Source: a virus
Reading direction: 5' to 3' (one strand)
Length of the DNA stretch: 44,905 nt
Virus record (IMG/VR): IMGVR_UViG_3300024252_000027
Span: 1-44,905 of that record
In this document: positions 8,430 to 17,257 of the stretch, piece after piece
Numbering within the stretch: position 1 is the first letter of the stretch
Layout: the number at the start of each line of letters is the position of its first letter
Notes under the pieces: generated by a model
The model's database searches: none
What the model saw: the letters and a program-made list of their open reading frames with translations, nothing else
Told to the model about the DNA's origin: nothing
Program-made: the position numbers and the translations under genes

Positions 8430-9598
8430 TGGAGACAGTCAAAGCTGGTACATCAACAAGCGCTCTAGAACTCTCTGATGAAGAGTTTCTAGCTCAAAGC
8501 GTAGGAGGGTTTCCAGATGATGTGGAAGACCCCACACAAGATTCAGAACCAGAGGTAGAGCAGACTACCTCTGATGAAGATACTGAAGATTCTCAGGATA
8601 CTGAGAACGCTCAGGAAGAAGCACAGGAGCAACCTGAGGTTGTTGCCGAAGACGAGGAAGTAGCCGACCCGGATGGGGATACCCTGACGGAGGATGAACC
8701 CGAAGCTAACAGCGATAAAACAGAGTCTCTTGATACAGAAGGTGAAGATACAGACACGAAAGGGGATACCCAGGATACTGATAAATTTGACTTCAAAAGT
8801 GCGTATGAAAAGGTAACTGCCCCTTTCAAAGCCAATGGTACAGAAATACAGATTAACGACCCTGAAGAGGTTGTACGTCTTATGCAGATGGGTGTTGGAT
8901 ACCAACGTAAGATGCAGCAAATTAAGCCGCATTTGAAGATGGTTAAGATGCTTGAGAATAACGGTTTACTTGATGAAGGTAAGCTGAATAATCTCATTGA
9001 TCTAAGTAAGAAAGATCCTAAAGCTGTTGCTAAGCTTATAAAAGATAGTGGTATTGATCCTTTAGATATTGATACTAGTAAAGATGTGGAGTACAGCCCT
9101 ACTGAATATGGGGTGTCTGATAAGGAATATAACTTAGATCAGGCCATTGAAGGTATTCGTGAGAGTGAGACTTTCCAGAAGACTATTGAGGTTATGAGCA
9201 AGCAATGGGATTCAGATAGTAAAACAATGGTAGCGGATAATCCTGAGATTATCTCTATCATCGACACTCACATGCAGAATGGTGTGTATGACAAAGTTAT
9301 GGCAGTAGTTGAACGTGAGAAACTTCTAGGCAGGCTTGATGGTGTTGCTGATGTTGTGGCTTACAAGCAGGCTGCTGAATTCCTAGCAAGTCAGGGACAA
9401 TTAGTTCAACCAGGGCAAGGTGCTCCAACAGACAAGGCTAGCGTATCAAGTGAACCTAAAGCAAAGAAAGAAGTAGCTCAGCTAAACAAGAAACGAAAAG
9501 CTGCTGCTCCTACTAAGAAAGCTAGCAGTGCTGCTGCAGAGACTCAGGACAATCCTTTGGAATTGTCTGATGAAGAGTTTATGAAGAAGTACGGTTAA
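8429..9598 (+). CDS. scaffolding protein (probable)
   Basis: Encodes 389 residues just before the capsid gene. Residues 20-120 are extremely acidic and low in complexity (runs of E, D, T, Q), the middle (about 130-290) is helical, and the C-terminus is basic and Ala/Lys-rich (KKEVAQLNKKRKAAAPTKKAS) before a short acidic end. Acidic, coiled proteins with a basic C-terminal capsid-binding segment are the rule for phage scaffolds. The motif LELSDEEF occurs twice, near residue 13 and at the very end. It is coupled to the upstream gene by TAATG. I infer internal scaffold during procapsid assembly, lost before DNA packaging. Confidence 0.75.
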   Translation: METVKAGTSTSALELSDEEFLAQSVGGFPDDVEDPTQDSEPEVEQTTSDEDTEDSQDTENAQEEAQEQPEVVAEDEEVADPDGDTLTEDEPEANSDKTESLDTEGEDTDTKGDTQDTDKFDFKSAYEKVTAPFKANGTEIQINDPEEVVRLMQMGVGYQRKMQQIKPHLKMVKMLENNGLLDEGKLNNLIDLSKKDPKAVAKLIKDSGIDPLDIDTSKDVEYSPTEYGVSDKEYNLDQAIEGIRESETFQKTIEVMSKQWDSDSKTMVADNPEIISIIDTHMQNGVYDKVMAVVEREKLLGRLDGVADVVAYKQAAEFLASQGQLVQPGQGAPTDKASVSSEPKAKKEVAQLNKKRKAAAPTKKASSAAAETQDNPLELSDEEFMKKYG

Positions 9599-9631
9599 CT
9601 TAAATTAACTGTTAGATAAAGGAAAATAATT

Positions 9632-10921
9632 ATGCCAATGCAATATAACGATCCAGGTACTACCGCAAGTACTGTAGGTTCTCAGATCCGTACCGATCAT
9701 TACAACAAGAAGGCTCTCATTGCTGTACGTGAGAAGCAGTACTTTATGCCTCTTGCTAATGTTCAGGCTATGCCAAAGAACATGGGTAAGACCATTAAGC
9801 AGTATGTATATGTTCCTCTCTTGGATGATGCGAATATCAATGATCAGGGTATCGATGCTGATGGTACTGCCCTGACTGTAGGTCAATGGTCTGCATGGAA
9901 TGCTGCTGGTGCATTGCAGGGAACTACTTACGCTAATGAAGCCGCAGCTACTACTGGTGCAGGATCAGGTGGTACTGTAGCTCCTAATGGTGGTAACTTG
10001 TATGGTTCCTCTAAGGACACTGGTGTTATTACTCGTAAGCTCCCAGCTCTCTCTGAGAATGGTGGACGAGTTAACCGTGTAGGTTTCACCCGTACCGAGA
10101 TTGAAGGTTCTATCGAGAAGTTCGGCTTCTTCGATGAGTACACCCAAGAGTCTCTAGACTTTGATACTGATGCTGAGCTTATGTCTCACATCACTGAGGA
10201 GTCTGTAGTAGGTGCAAATGAGATCACTGAGGCTGCTCTGCAGGCTGATCTTCTGACTACTGCTTCTGGTGGTACTGGTACTGTTCTGTATGTCACTACA
10301 TCCACCGATAACGCTACTGGTGGTGATGATGAAGGGGCTCTAGGTGTAGGTACCAAGGCTTCTGTAGCTGGTGTCGTTTCCTACCGCGATCTGATGAATA
10401 TGTCTATCGCTCTGGATAACAACAAGACTCCTAAGCAGACTAAGGTAATCACTGGTTCACGTCTCATCGATACTAAGACTATCAATGGTGGACGTGTCAT
10501 GTATATCGGTTCTGAGCTGATTCCTGTACTGGAAGCAATGAAGGATCTACATGGTAATCCTGCTTTCGTATCTGTAGAGAAGTACGCAGATGCTGGTAGC
10601 GTGATTAACGGTGAGATTGGTTCGGTCCGTCAGTTCCGTATCGTAGTAGTACCTGAGATGCAGTACTCTCCTGGTGCTGGTGCAGCTGGAGCAGATATCT
10701 ACCCAATGCTGGTTGTTGGTGATGGAGCATTCACTACTATCGGTTTCCAGACTGATGGTAAGACTGTGAAGTTCACTATCTACCATAAGGGCCCTGGTAA
10801 AGAGACTGCAGATCGCACTGATCCATACGGTGAGACTGGATTCTACTCCATCAAGTGGTACTATGGCTTCATGGCTCTCCGTCCTGAGCGTCTTGGTATC
10901 ATCTGGACTAAAGAGGCGTAA
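9632..10921 (+). CDS. major capsid protein, N4 gp56 family
   Basis: A 429-residue HK97-fold capsid protein. The N-terminus ([26 protein letters not shown]) and the run [21 protein letters not shown] are typical of the N4-gp56 family, as is the middle segment [21 protein letters not shown] and the C-terminus with [16 protein letters not shown]. Residues 60-125 with many Gly, Ala and Thr probably form the extended E-loop region. A strong AAAGGA ribosome site precedes it, and codon use is the most optimised in the window, as expected for the most abundant virion protein. A terminator hairpin follows it. Confidence 0.95.
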   Translation: MPMQYNDPGTTASTVGSQIRTDHYNKKALIAVREKQYFMPLANVQAMPKNMGKTIKQYVYVPLLDDANINDQGIDADGTALTVGQWSAWNAAGALQGTTYANEAAATTGAGSGGTVAPNGGNLYGSSKDTGVITRKLPALSENGGRVNRVGFTRTEIEGSIEKFGFFDEYTQESLDFDTDAELMSHITEESVVGANEITEAALQADLLTTASGGTGTVLYVTTSTDNATGGDDEGALGVGTKASVAGVVSYRDLMNMSIALDNNKTPKQTKVITGSRLIDTKTINGGRVMYIGSELIPVLEAMKDLHGNPAFVSVEKYADAGSVINGEIGSVRQFRIVVVPEMQYSPGAGAAGADIYPMLVVGDGAFTTIGFQTDGKTVKFTIYHKGPGKETADRTDPYGETGFYSIKWYYGFMALRPERLGIIWTKEA

Positions 10922-10936
10922 ACTGACTTAACCCAC

Positions 10937-10979
10937 ACCTCCTCCGTAAGCCCGTAAGGGCTGCAGGGGGAGGTCTTTT
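10937..10979 (+). terminator. Rho-independent terminator after the capsid gene
   Basis: An outer stem pairs ACCTCC (10,937-10,942) with GGAGGT (10,969-10,974), an inner stem AGCCC with GGGCT closes on a GTAA (GNRA) tetraloop, and CTTTT follows. It probably lowers read-through into the tail genes after high capsid expression. Confidence 0.75.
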
Positions 10980-11000
10980 AATTTCATAAGGAACTACACA

Positions 11001-11531
11001 ATGTCAGAAGTAAATGAAGCACCAATGGAGATTGAAGATCTCCGAGCTGAACTGGATGCCGAAGGTATTCAGTATCATCATAAAGCAGGAGTCGATACTT
11101 TGACTAAATTGCTGAATGGTGAGGAACTCCCAGCTAAACCTTCTAAAGCTAAAAAAGTAACAGTTTTAGATACCCCCAAATTAACTGCAAAGCAGGATGC
11201 TCTACGTCTAGTACGTGTCATCGTGCGTTGTAATGATCCTAAGAAGAAAGACCACACAGGTGATATTTTCACTGTAGGTGATTCTCGTGTAGGTTTCGTT
11301 AAGAAGTACATTCCATACGACAATGAAGAAGGATGGCACATCCCTAACATTATCTACCAAACAATGAAGAATGCTGAATGCCAAGTATTTGTCACTATTA
11401 AGATGAAGAATGGTCAAGATCGTCGTGAAGGACGTTTGATCAAAGCATTCAATATTGAAGTTCTAGATGATCTAACCCCAGCTGAGTTAGATAAGCTAGC
11501 TATCCAACAGAAATCTAGAGGCTCTAACTAA
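11001..11531 (+). CDS. head-tail region protein with N-terminal SAP/HeH-like motif (N4 gp55-like position)
   Basis: Encodes 176 residues. Residues 10-45 (IEDLRAELDAEGIQYHHKAGVDTLTKLL) fit the helix-extended-helix pattern of HeH/LEM/SAP-type domains, common in small phage head proteins. The rest is a compact alpha/beta unit (LVRVIVRCNDPKKKDHTGDIFTVG, CQVFVTIKMKNGQDRREG). It sits directly after the capsid gene, has AAGGA ten bases upstream, and overlaps the next gene by TAATG. A capsid-associated or head-completion role is inferred from location. Confidence 0.6.
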   Translation: MSEVNEAPMEIEDLRAELDAEGIQYHHKAGVDTLTKLLNGEELPAKPSKAKKVTVLDTPKLTAKQDALRLVRVIVRCNDPKKKDHTGDIFTVGDSRVGFVKKYIPYDNEEGWHIPNIIYQTMKNAECQVFVTIKMKNGQDRREGRLIKAFNIEVLDDLTPAELDKLAIQQKSRGSN

Positions 11532-12619
11532 TGGCAATCAGTACCAGTGATTTGACGAGTGACATAGCAACTACCACTGATGGTAATTACACTGTTACTG
11601 GGAATGGTGTGTTTGATGACCTAATGGAGGCTATCAACACCCACCTAACCGCTCAGTTTAAACTGGGCCGTCTCACTGGTGCTGACTATGCTAATGTCTA
11701 TCTAGGGGCCGTACAGAGCTCTCTACAGACAGCTACAGAGTTTGCTCTACGTAAGGCACTCACAGATGCTCAGGTCATCACAGAGGGGACTAAGAATACT
11801 CTAACAATTAACCAAAGTGCTGAGGTCATTGCAAGTACTACACGCCAAGACATAGAATCTACTGCTAAGGTAAGTTTAATGGCTGACCAAGAATTAGAAG
11901 TTGTAGCTAGCACGATACGTCAGAACAATGACTCTGCAGCTAAGATTAGTTTAATGGTTGACCAGGAAGCTGAGGTAGTGGCTAGTACTGTAAGGCAGGA
12001 TGCTATTGCCGCAGTACAAGTTAGCTCAGAGCGTCATAAAATACTAGATACAGTTTCTGCAACTGATCTAAAAGAACAACAGATCCTAGATCTAAAACTC
12101 AAGAACGGCGAAGCCGTTTATTTGTATGTATGGGAAGTAGCTTACACAGCTGATGTTACTGAGACCTACACATACTCTACAATTGTTAATCTAACAGACA
12201 ATGATGTAGTGGCTCTCATGAATGCTAATCCACATATCCCTGATGGGGTGATTGCTTCTGTTAGTTTAAATAACACAACCCTCATAGCTGAGGCTTCTAT
12301 ATCTGTAGCTCAAATAACTATTGAGAAGGCTCAGAAGGAAGTAGATGTTCTTAACCAGAAGGCTATTACTGAGTTTGCTCAGACACAGGTAACCAGTAAA
12401 GTAGCTCCTCATGGTAGTTCTATTATGGGCAGACAGGGGGCTCTCTACGCTGAACAAGCTAAAGGCTTTAAGTGGAATGCTGACCAGAAGTACATCAAGA
12501 CTCTCCTAGATGCTTGGAGTATTAATACTAACTCAGCAGGAGCTCCTGATCCTACTGTCACAGAGATTAGCGGTACATCCATGGATGCTAAGATTGTGGC
12601 AGCTAAACCTTCAACCTAA
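11531..12619 (+). CDS. tail/head-tail structural protein with 25-residue helical repeats (N4 gp54-like position)
   Basis: Encodes 362 residues, mostly helical and Ala/Thr/Gln-rich. From about residue 100 to 170 there are three copies of a 25-residue unit built on EV(I/V)AST(T/I/V)RQ followed by KxSLMxDQE, a coiled-coil pattern. A second helical part (TIEKAQKEVDVLNQKAITEFAQTQV) lies near 260. The C-terminus has KGFKWNADQKYIKTLLDAW. Place and architecture fit a tail tube or connector component such as N4 gp54. No Cys, no signal peptide. The exact role is not shown by the sequence. Confidence 0.6.
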   Translation: MAISTSDLTSDIATTTDGNYTVTGNGVFDDLMEAINTHLTAQFKLGRLTGADYANVYLGAVQSSLQTATEFALRKALTDAQVITEGTKNTLTINQSAEVIASTTRQDIESTAKVSLMADQELEVVASTIRQNNDSAAKISLMVDQEAEVVASTVRQDAIAAVQVSSERHKILDTVSATDLKEQQILDLKLKNGEAVYLYVWEVAYTADVTETYTYSTIVNLTDNDVVALMNANPHIPDGVIASVSLNNTTLIAEASISVAQITIEKAQKEVDVLNQKAITEFAQTQVTSKVAPHGSSIMGRQGALYAEQAKGFKWNADQKYIKTLLDAWSINTNSAGAPDPTVTEISGTSMDAKIVAAKPST

Positions 12620-12628
12620 AGGTTAGTA

Positions 12629-14974
12629 ATGGGCTTTTTCAAAAGTTTAGGTAAAGCCTTCGGATTAGTAGATGATGTAACTATCGAGCAATTCGATGTT
12701 AACAATACCAAGATATTTCCTGAGGCTCCTGATAGTTCAAATAGTGGGGTAGTATTTAATGCCATAATGGAAGGGGAGGATATAGTTGAATCGATACTAT
12801 TCTTCTCCGCCTTCTTCAGTGTACGAGCTAATGTTAACCAAGCTATCCATCGTATTGAGGATAGTACTACTCTAACTGCCCCATCTCTATTTGGAGACTT
12901 CACCTACTTTAACCATGCTCTGGTAGGGCAGACACTATCTGATAAACACAACCAAGACTGTACTATTACGAAGGGGTACTTAGATTTAGTAACTGATATT
13001 GACTGGGTACTCTACTGGCTCTCCAAGAACCGATACCTCCAACTCCCTAGCAGGTTAATGCCTCACGATACTCCTGGTGTGTACGATTGGGTACTAGATA
13101 TATCTACTATTGTTGTAGATCCTATTACCAGTGAATACACAGTATCAGTTACCAAAGATCTAGTGACTGAAGTTCTCCCTTACTCTATACCAGCTAAGCC
13201 TACTACTGATAGTTATGTAGTTACTTACTACCTAGATAGTGATCCTACTAATCATAGTATGTTTGTGTATGCCTACGGTGACGGTAAGTACCCTGCCTTA
13301 GATAATGTAACAGAGAGTGAAGTAGGGTTAGAAGCTAAACGCTATGTATTACCAGCTCTACCTCTGAGGTTAAATAGTGTTAACTACAACACCACACCTT
13401 CTACGAAGTCAGAAGAGATAGACAGTATTTTTGATTCCCTAGGAATAAATGCAAATGACATCCTAGATGGGATCATGACTGATCCTAACGTAGTGGGTCA
13501 TGAAGATGTCGTAGATCATGTCTACTACCAATTTGGTATCTCTATGTGGGATCTCACTCCTGCAGGACTCAAGTACCTATACACCTTCTTCCAAGATAGG
13601 TACGCAGTACAACGGGTAACGAATGAGATATATTCCTTAGCTCAAACTAACGACCATGCCTACAACACTATCCGTGTAGAGAATGGTGACTATGCTTTTG
13701 TATTTAGTCATGCTTACATAACTTACACAATCTACTCTTTAGCTGAGGTAGATGCAGATCCTCAAAGTACAATCAATGGAGTCTACTACTCAGATGCTAG
13801 TAAATTTGATAGTAATGGGGATTTAGTTCATCCCTATTTTGCTTCCACAGGTAACGGTAATTTCAATGTAGGCTACACAGCTGAGAACTCAGCAGAGATT
13901 GATCTCTTTTTAGCAGGTAATGGGATTCCCTCAGGGGAGTCCCCCGATCCTGTCAATGCTGATCGTTTACAGGTAACCAGGAAGTTTAACTATAACGAAG
14001 AGACTCTAGTACCCTACAAAGTATATGAAGATGTTGCTGGAGTACTAACTGAAGTAGTCACAGTAGATGAGGTTGTTATAGATAATCAACAGATGACCTA
14101 CTACCAGATTACTGCCTCAGGGCTTTATGCTTACACAGTGCAAGCACCTAAAGCGGCATTCCGAGTAAAGGACACTCAGTCAGGTGTAGCGAAATTAGTC
14201 AATTTCAGTCTAGCTGATAAATCAGATATCTTAGTTCCCCTGATTCTAGATAGAGACCTAACTAACAACTCTCTAACTGATATTAATACTCATGAGGTAG
14301 CTCAGCTTATCTTCACAGGTTCCTATGCTTCAATCTACGTAGCAGAGCATCGAGTAGAGGAAGTGTGGGATATAGGGTTCATCATTGATATCATCACAGT
14401 TGTGACTTTAGTGTATGGAGGATTAAATTCAGCTACTACTTTTGATGCTTGGTTGAAGAAGCAACTTACTACAGAAGCTCTAAAGAAGTTTGCTATCCAA
14501 TACCTCATCAAACGGGTAGTACTAGAGATAGCTAAGAAAATAAGTCCAGAGATGGCATTAGTTGCGGCAGTGTATCTGACCCATACCTATGGTACAGGGA
14601 AGGGTTTAGATTACGCAGACCTGAAATTCATAGATGCTGCTGAACTATTTAAAGATATGGCAGATATGATGTCTAACATTATTGAAGTAGTGGTAGCTGA
14701 AGGTGCTGAAGAGTACGAAAAAGAACACCAAGCAGCCCTAGAGGGGCATAACAAGGCCATGGAGTTATTGGCTGATACTCGTAAGTCTCTAGGCCTAGAT
14801 GACAATGACGAGGCTATAAACCTGCTTACTGTAGCTCTTAGATCAGAGATCTCCCCCATGTTTGCTGATGCCTATCTAGATCTCAATACTTTTGGGAAGT
14901 ACGAATTGAACTTCATAGATCACGAATACTCGTACAAGATAGAACAAGCTGTAACACCTGATCTATACGCATGA
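12629..14974 (+). CDS. large structural protein, probable tail/connector component (N4 gp53-like position)
   Basis: Encodes 781 residues. Residues 1-400 are rich in Tyr, Asp and beta-forming stretches (YSIPAKPTTDSYVVTYYLD). Residues 560-660 are hydrophobic and helical (IGFIIDIITVVTLVYGGL, FAIQYLIKRVVLEIAKKI), which may be a membrane-contacting or core-lining region. The end is helical with charged segments (EEYEKEHQAALEGHNKAM). It is spaced nine bases from the upstream gene with AAAGG before the ATG. A virion role is clear from operon context; whether it is tail nozzle, connector or ejected is open. Confidence 0.6.
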   Translation: MGFFKSLGKAFGLVDDVTIEQFDVNNTKIFPEAPDSSNSGVVFNAIMEGEDIVESILFFSAFFSVRANVNQAIHRIEDSTTLTAPSLFGDFTYFNHALVGQTLSDKHNQDCTITKGYLDLVTDIDWVLYWLSKNRYLQLPSRLMPHDTPGVYDWVLDISTIVVDPITSEYTVSVTKDLVTEVLPYSIPAKPTTDSYVVTYYLDSDPTNHSMFVYAYGDGKYPALDNVTESEVGLEAKRYVLPALPLRLNSVNYNTTPSTKSEEIDSIFDSLGINANDILDGIMTDPNVVGHEDVVDHVYYQFGISMWDLTPAGLKYLYTFFQDRYAVQRVTNEIYSLAQTNDHAYNTIRVENGDYAFVFSHAYITYTIYSLAEVDADPQSTINGVYYSDASKFDSNGDLVHPYFASTGNGNFNVGYTAENSAEIDLFLAGNGIPSGESPDPVNADRLQVTRKFNYNEETLVPYKVYEDVAGVLTEVVTVDEVVIDNQQMTYYQITASGLYAYTVQAPKAAFRVKDTQSGVAKLVNFSLADKSDILVPLILDRDLTNNSLTDINTHEVAQLIFTGSYASIYVAEHRVEEVWDIGFIIDIITVVTLVYGGLNSATTFDAWLKKQLTTEALKKFAIQYLIKRVVLEIAKKISPEMALVAAVYLTHTYGTGKGLDYADLKFIDAAELFKDMADMMSNIIEVVVAEGAEEYEKEHQAALEGHNKAMELLADTRKSLGLDDNDEAINLLTVALRSEISPMFADAYLDLNTFGKYELNFIDHEYSYKIEQAVTPDLYA

Positions 14975-14987
14975 TGGACAACCCCCT

Positions 14988-15077
14988 ATGAACGTATTAC
15001 TATTACCTCAACACCTCTCACAGAGCCTCCTAGCAGGCCTGGAGAGTCTAAATCTATTAGGAGATTACAATGTCTGA
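14988..15077 (+). CDS. 29-residue Leu-rich microprotein (tentative)
   Basis: The ORF MNVLLLPQHLSQSLLAGLE... fills the gap between two virion genes and overlaps the next start by eight bases. It is Leu-rich and amphipathic. It has no good ribosome site of its own, and the AGGAG of the next gene lies inside it, so it may be a coupling leader or simply chance. Confidence 0.25.
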   Translation: MNVLLLPQHLSQSLLAGLESLNLLGDYNV

Positions 15078-15546
15078 AACAAATACATTAGGGGGTGGAT
15101 ACACCCGTTTTTTGGATGATGATAAGCAAAACTTTTGGGGAGGGTTATCTAATATAGAAGTGGCCCCGCCTTCTATAGATACAGGCCCATTCGCTTTGAA
15201 TGCGAACCAGCCTATAGGATTGGGTAATACCTTCGGTATGCAGCGGCAACTGGCTGGAGGTGATACTGGTGGTTTCTGGGGATCACTCACTGGGGATAAG
15301 ATGAAAGGGGCAGGATCAATCCTAGGAGGAGTAGGTAACCTAGCTTCAGCTTGGGCTGCTATTAAGGGACTTGGACTAGTTAAAGATCAAATGGCTCAGC
15401 AGCAAGGTCAGTGGAATAAAAACTACGAAGCTGGACGTATTACCACTAATAACCAAATTGCAGCTATCAATGATTACCGTAAAACTCAAGGTCTAGCACC
15501 TCAGCAGTATGTAGGTGATTGGAAGACTCTTAAAAATATTGGATAA
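15070..15546 (+). CDS. small ejection-type virion protein (N4 gp52-like position)
   Basis: Encodes 158 residues with AGGAGA before the ATG. It has two short related motifs, NFWGGLS near residue 24 and GGFWGSLTGD near 71, then a Gly/Ala-rich hydrophobic helix (GAGSILGGVGNLASAWAAIKGLGLV, about 79-103) and a polar helical end rich in Gln. A single hydrophobic glycine-zipper helix in a small virion protein next to the vRNAP genes suggests a protein that is ejected and inserts in the host envelope. This is inference; no named family is recognised. Confidence 0.55.
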   Translation: MSETNTLGGGYTRFLDDDKQNFWGGLSNIEVAPPSIDTGPFALNANQPIGLGNTFGMQRQLAGGDTGGFWGSLTGDKMKGAGSILGGVGNLASAWAAIKGLGLVKDQMAQQQGQWNKNYEAGRITTNNQIAAINDYRKTQGLAPQQYVGDWKTLKNIG

Positions 15547-15556
15547 GGAATAAATT

Positions 15557-17254
15557 ATGCCTCCTGTAACTTGGAAGAACATAGCTCCCGTAGATAACTC
15601 AGGAGCACTCGATGCTTTCCTGAAAGCTGGGGAAAGTATAGGTAAGAACATTGGAGGCATTGGTGAGAGTATCACTGGGTATGCTGATACTCAGCAGGAA
15701 GATACTAAAAATAAAATGATGATGGAGATGCTGCAAACGCAAGGTGATGCGGCTGCTCAGCAGAATATTATTAATCGGTATGCTCAAAGTAACTTTGCCC
15801 CAGATGCTACCGATTTGATTGATATGCAGAACTCACTTTCCGATCGCAATTTAGCTACGAAGAAGTTAGCTTTCCAGAATGAACAGCTAACCCATCAACG
15901 TGAAAGTTCTCTATTAGATAGGGCACTTAAAGAAGATCAACTTAAGCATCAACAGAAGGTATTTAGTCAAGAAATAGCAGAATATAATGATCAAGCAAAT
16001 ATTCGCGCGTTCAATAAAAACTTTTATGATCAAATGATTAGTACAGGGCAAGGGGCTAGTCCATCTAACTTAAATCACGCTCAGGTGAACCTGTTAAATC
16101 CTGACGTTCAGCCCTTAGCTAAACAACAGATTAATTCAAACCTTGTACAGCAGCTCATCAGTCAAACTGACCCAGAGAAAATGGAGCAGATAGATACACA
16201 ACAAGATATTTTAAAAGTCTTTAAAAAGTATGAAAAAAAACTTAACCAAAATAACGTACCTGTACAAGAACAAGAAAAGATCCTTCGTCAAGTAGCATCT
16301 CATTTTGGTACAACAGTACCTGCTTCTCAAGAGAAGGCATACCAAGCTGACACTACCCGTACTATTAAAAATGTACAGGCTCAATTAGATTTGAGTGAAG
16401 GCCCTATACCAGCACGCAGTCTTAATCGCCTAAGTACCCAATTAGCAGGGATTGACCCAAATCGCTTAACGGCGGTTCACGATTCAATGGCTAACCATGT
16501 TATACGTGGTTTGGGGGATATCAATATTTCAGACGTTAAAGGAGGCAATGCGAGTTCTCTACAAACTACCGTAGAAGGTCTACGTAAGATGGATTACGGT
16601 AAAATGACTAGAGAAGATATAGTAGAGCAACAGCAAGATATGCACGCTTTTGGTCAGCGTTTGAATATGTTGCTTGATACTGTAATTCCTAATGTCTCTT
16701 CTGCTACAAAGAAACATATGTATGAGAATATTCGTACTCGTTTGGATCTTGATAAATTTGAAAGTAAATTAGCGAAACGTAAAAAAGAGATTCAAGTTGC
16801 AGAATCTTTCAAACAATCTACAAAATTTAATAAATTAGCTACAACTGATGTTCACGCACTAGTAGCTGATGAGAATTATGGAGGAGTAGAGCCTATACAG
16901 ATGGCAGATCAAGTATCTGCTTTCCTAGATAGTGCCCTCGCTGCATACAAGGGAAACAAGGGTGAAGATGCCCTAAACCCTCATACCCTTAGACAGATTG
17001 CTTTAAAAGTTTTTGGTAATATCATGACAGCAGATGTCGAAATCGAGAAGGCGGATGACTGGATATTAGGGGATGGGGGGTGGGTTGATGATACTGAATT
17101 GGAATACACTACTGATGACGATGGCCGTATTTCAGTAAAGATAAGTGAACCCGGCAATGCAACTATCTATAGAAAGTTCAAACGTGAACTAAAAAAAGCA
17201 ACGGGAATGTTTAAGAATGCTCGTTCTGATTTTATGAAAGGAAAGGTTCAGTAA
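15557..17254 (+). CDS. internal/ejection virion protein, mostly helical (N4 gp51-like position)
   Basis: Encodes 565 residues. The N-terminus has GESIGKNIGGIGESITGYAD, then long charged helices (QNEQLTHQRESSLLDRALKEDQLKHQQ, FKKYEKKLNQNN) reminiscent of podovirus ejection proteins. There is no catalytic motif such as a transglycosylase ES-Q-G signature that I can see, and no Cys. Local base use is AT-rich with fewer CTAG than the flanks. It is packed three bases from the next gene. Probably part of the material that leaves the head with vRNAP. Confidence 0.6.
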   Translation: MPPVTWKNIAPVDNSGALDAFLKAGESIGKNIGGIGESITGYADTQQEDTKNKMMMEMLQTQGDAAAQQNIINRYAQSNFAPDATDLIDMQNSLSDRNLATKKLAFQNEQLTHQRESSLLDRALKEDQLKHQQKVFSQEIAEYNDQANIRAFNKNFYDQMISTGQGASPSNLNHAQVNLLNPDVQPLAKQQINSNLVQQLISQTDPEKMEQIDTQQDILKVFKKYEKKLNQNNVPVQEQEKILRQVASHFGTTVPASQEKAYQADTTRTIKNVQAQLDLSEGPIPARSLNRLSTQLAGIDPNRLTAVHDSMANHVIRGLGDINISDVKGGNASSLQTTVEGLRKMDYGKMTREDIVEQQQDMHAFGQRLNMLLDTVIPNVSSATKKHMYENIRTRLDLDKFESKLAKRKKEIQVAESFKQSTKFNKLATTDVHALVADENYGGVEPIQMADQVSAFLDSALAAYKGNKGEDALNPHTLRQIALKVFGNIMTADVEIEKADDWILGDGGWVDDTELEYTTDDDGRISVKISEPGNATIYRKFKRELKKATGMFKNARSDFMKGKVQ

Positions 17255-17257
17255 ACT

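Noticed and set aside
8543-8997. Two antisense ORFs opposite the scaffold
   Set aside because: Low-complexity shadows of the acidic Asp/Glu repeats, without ribosome sites.
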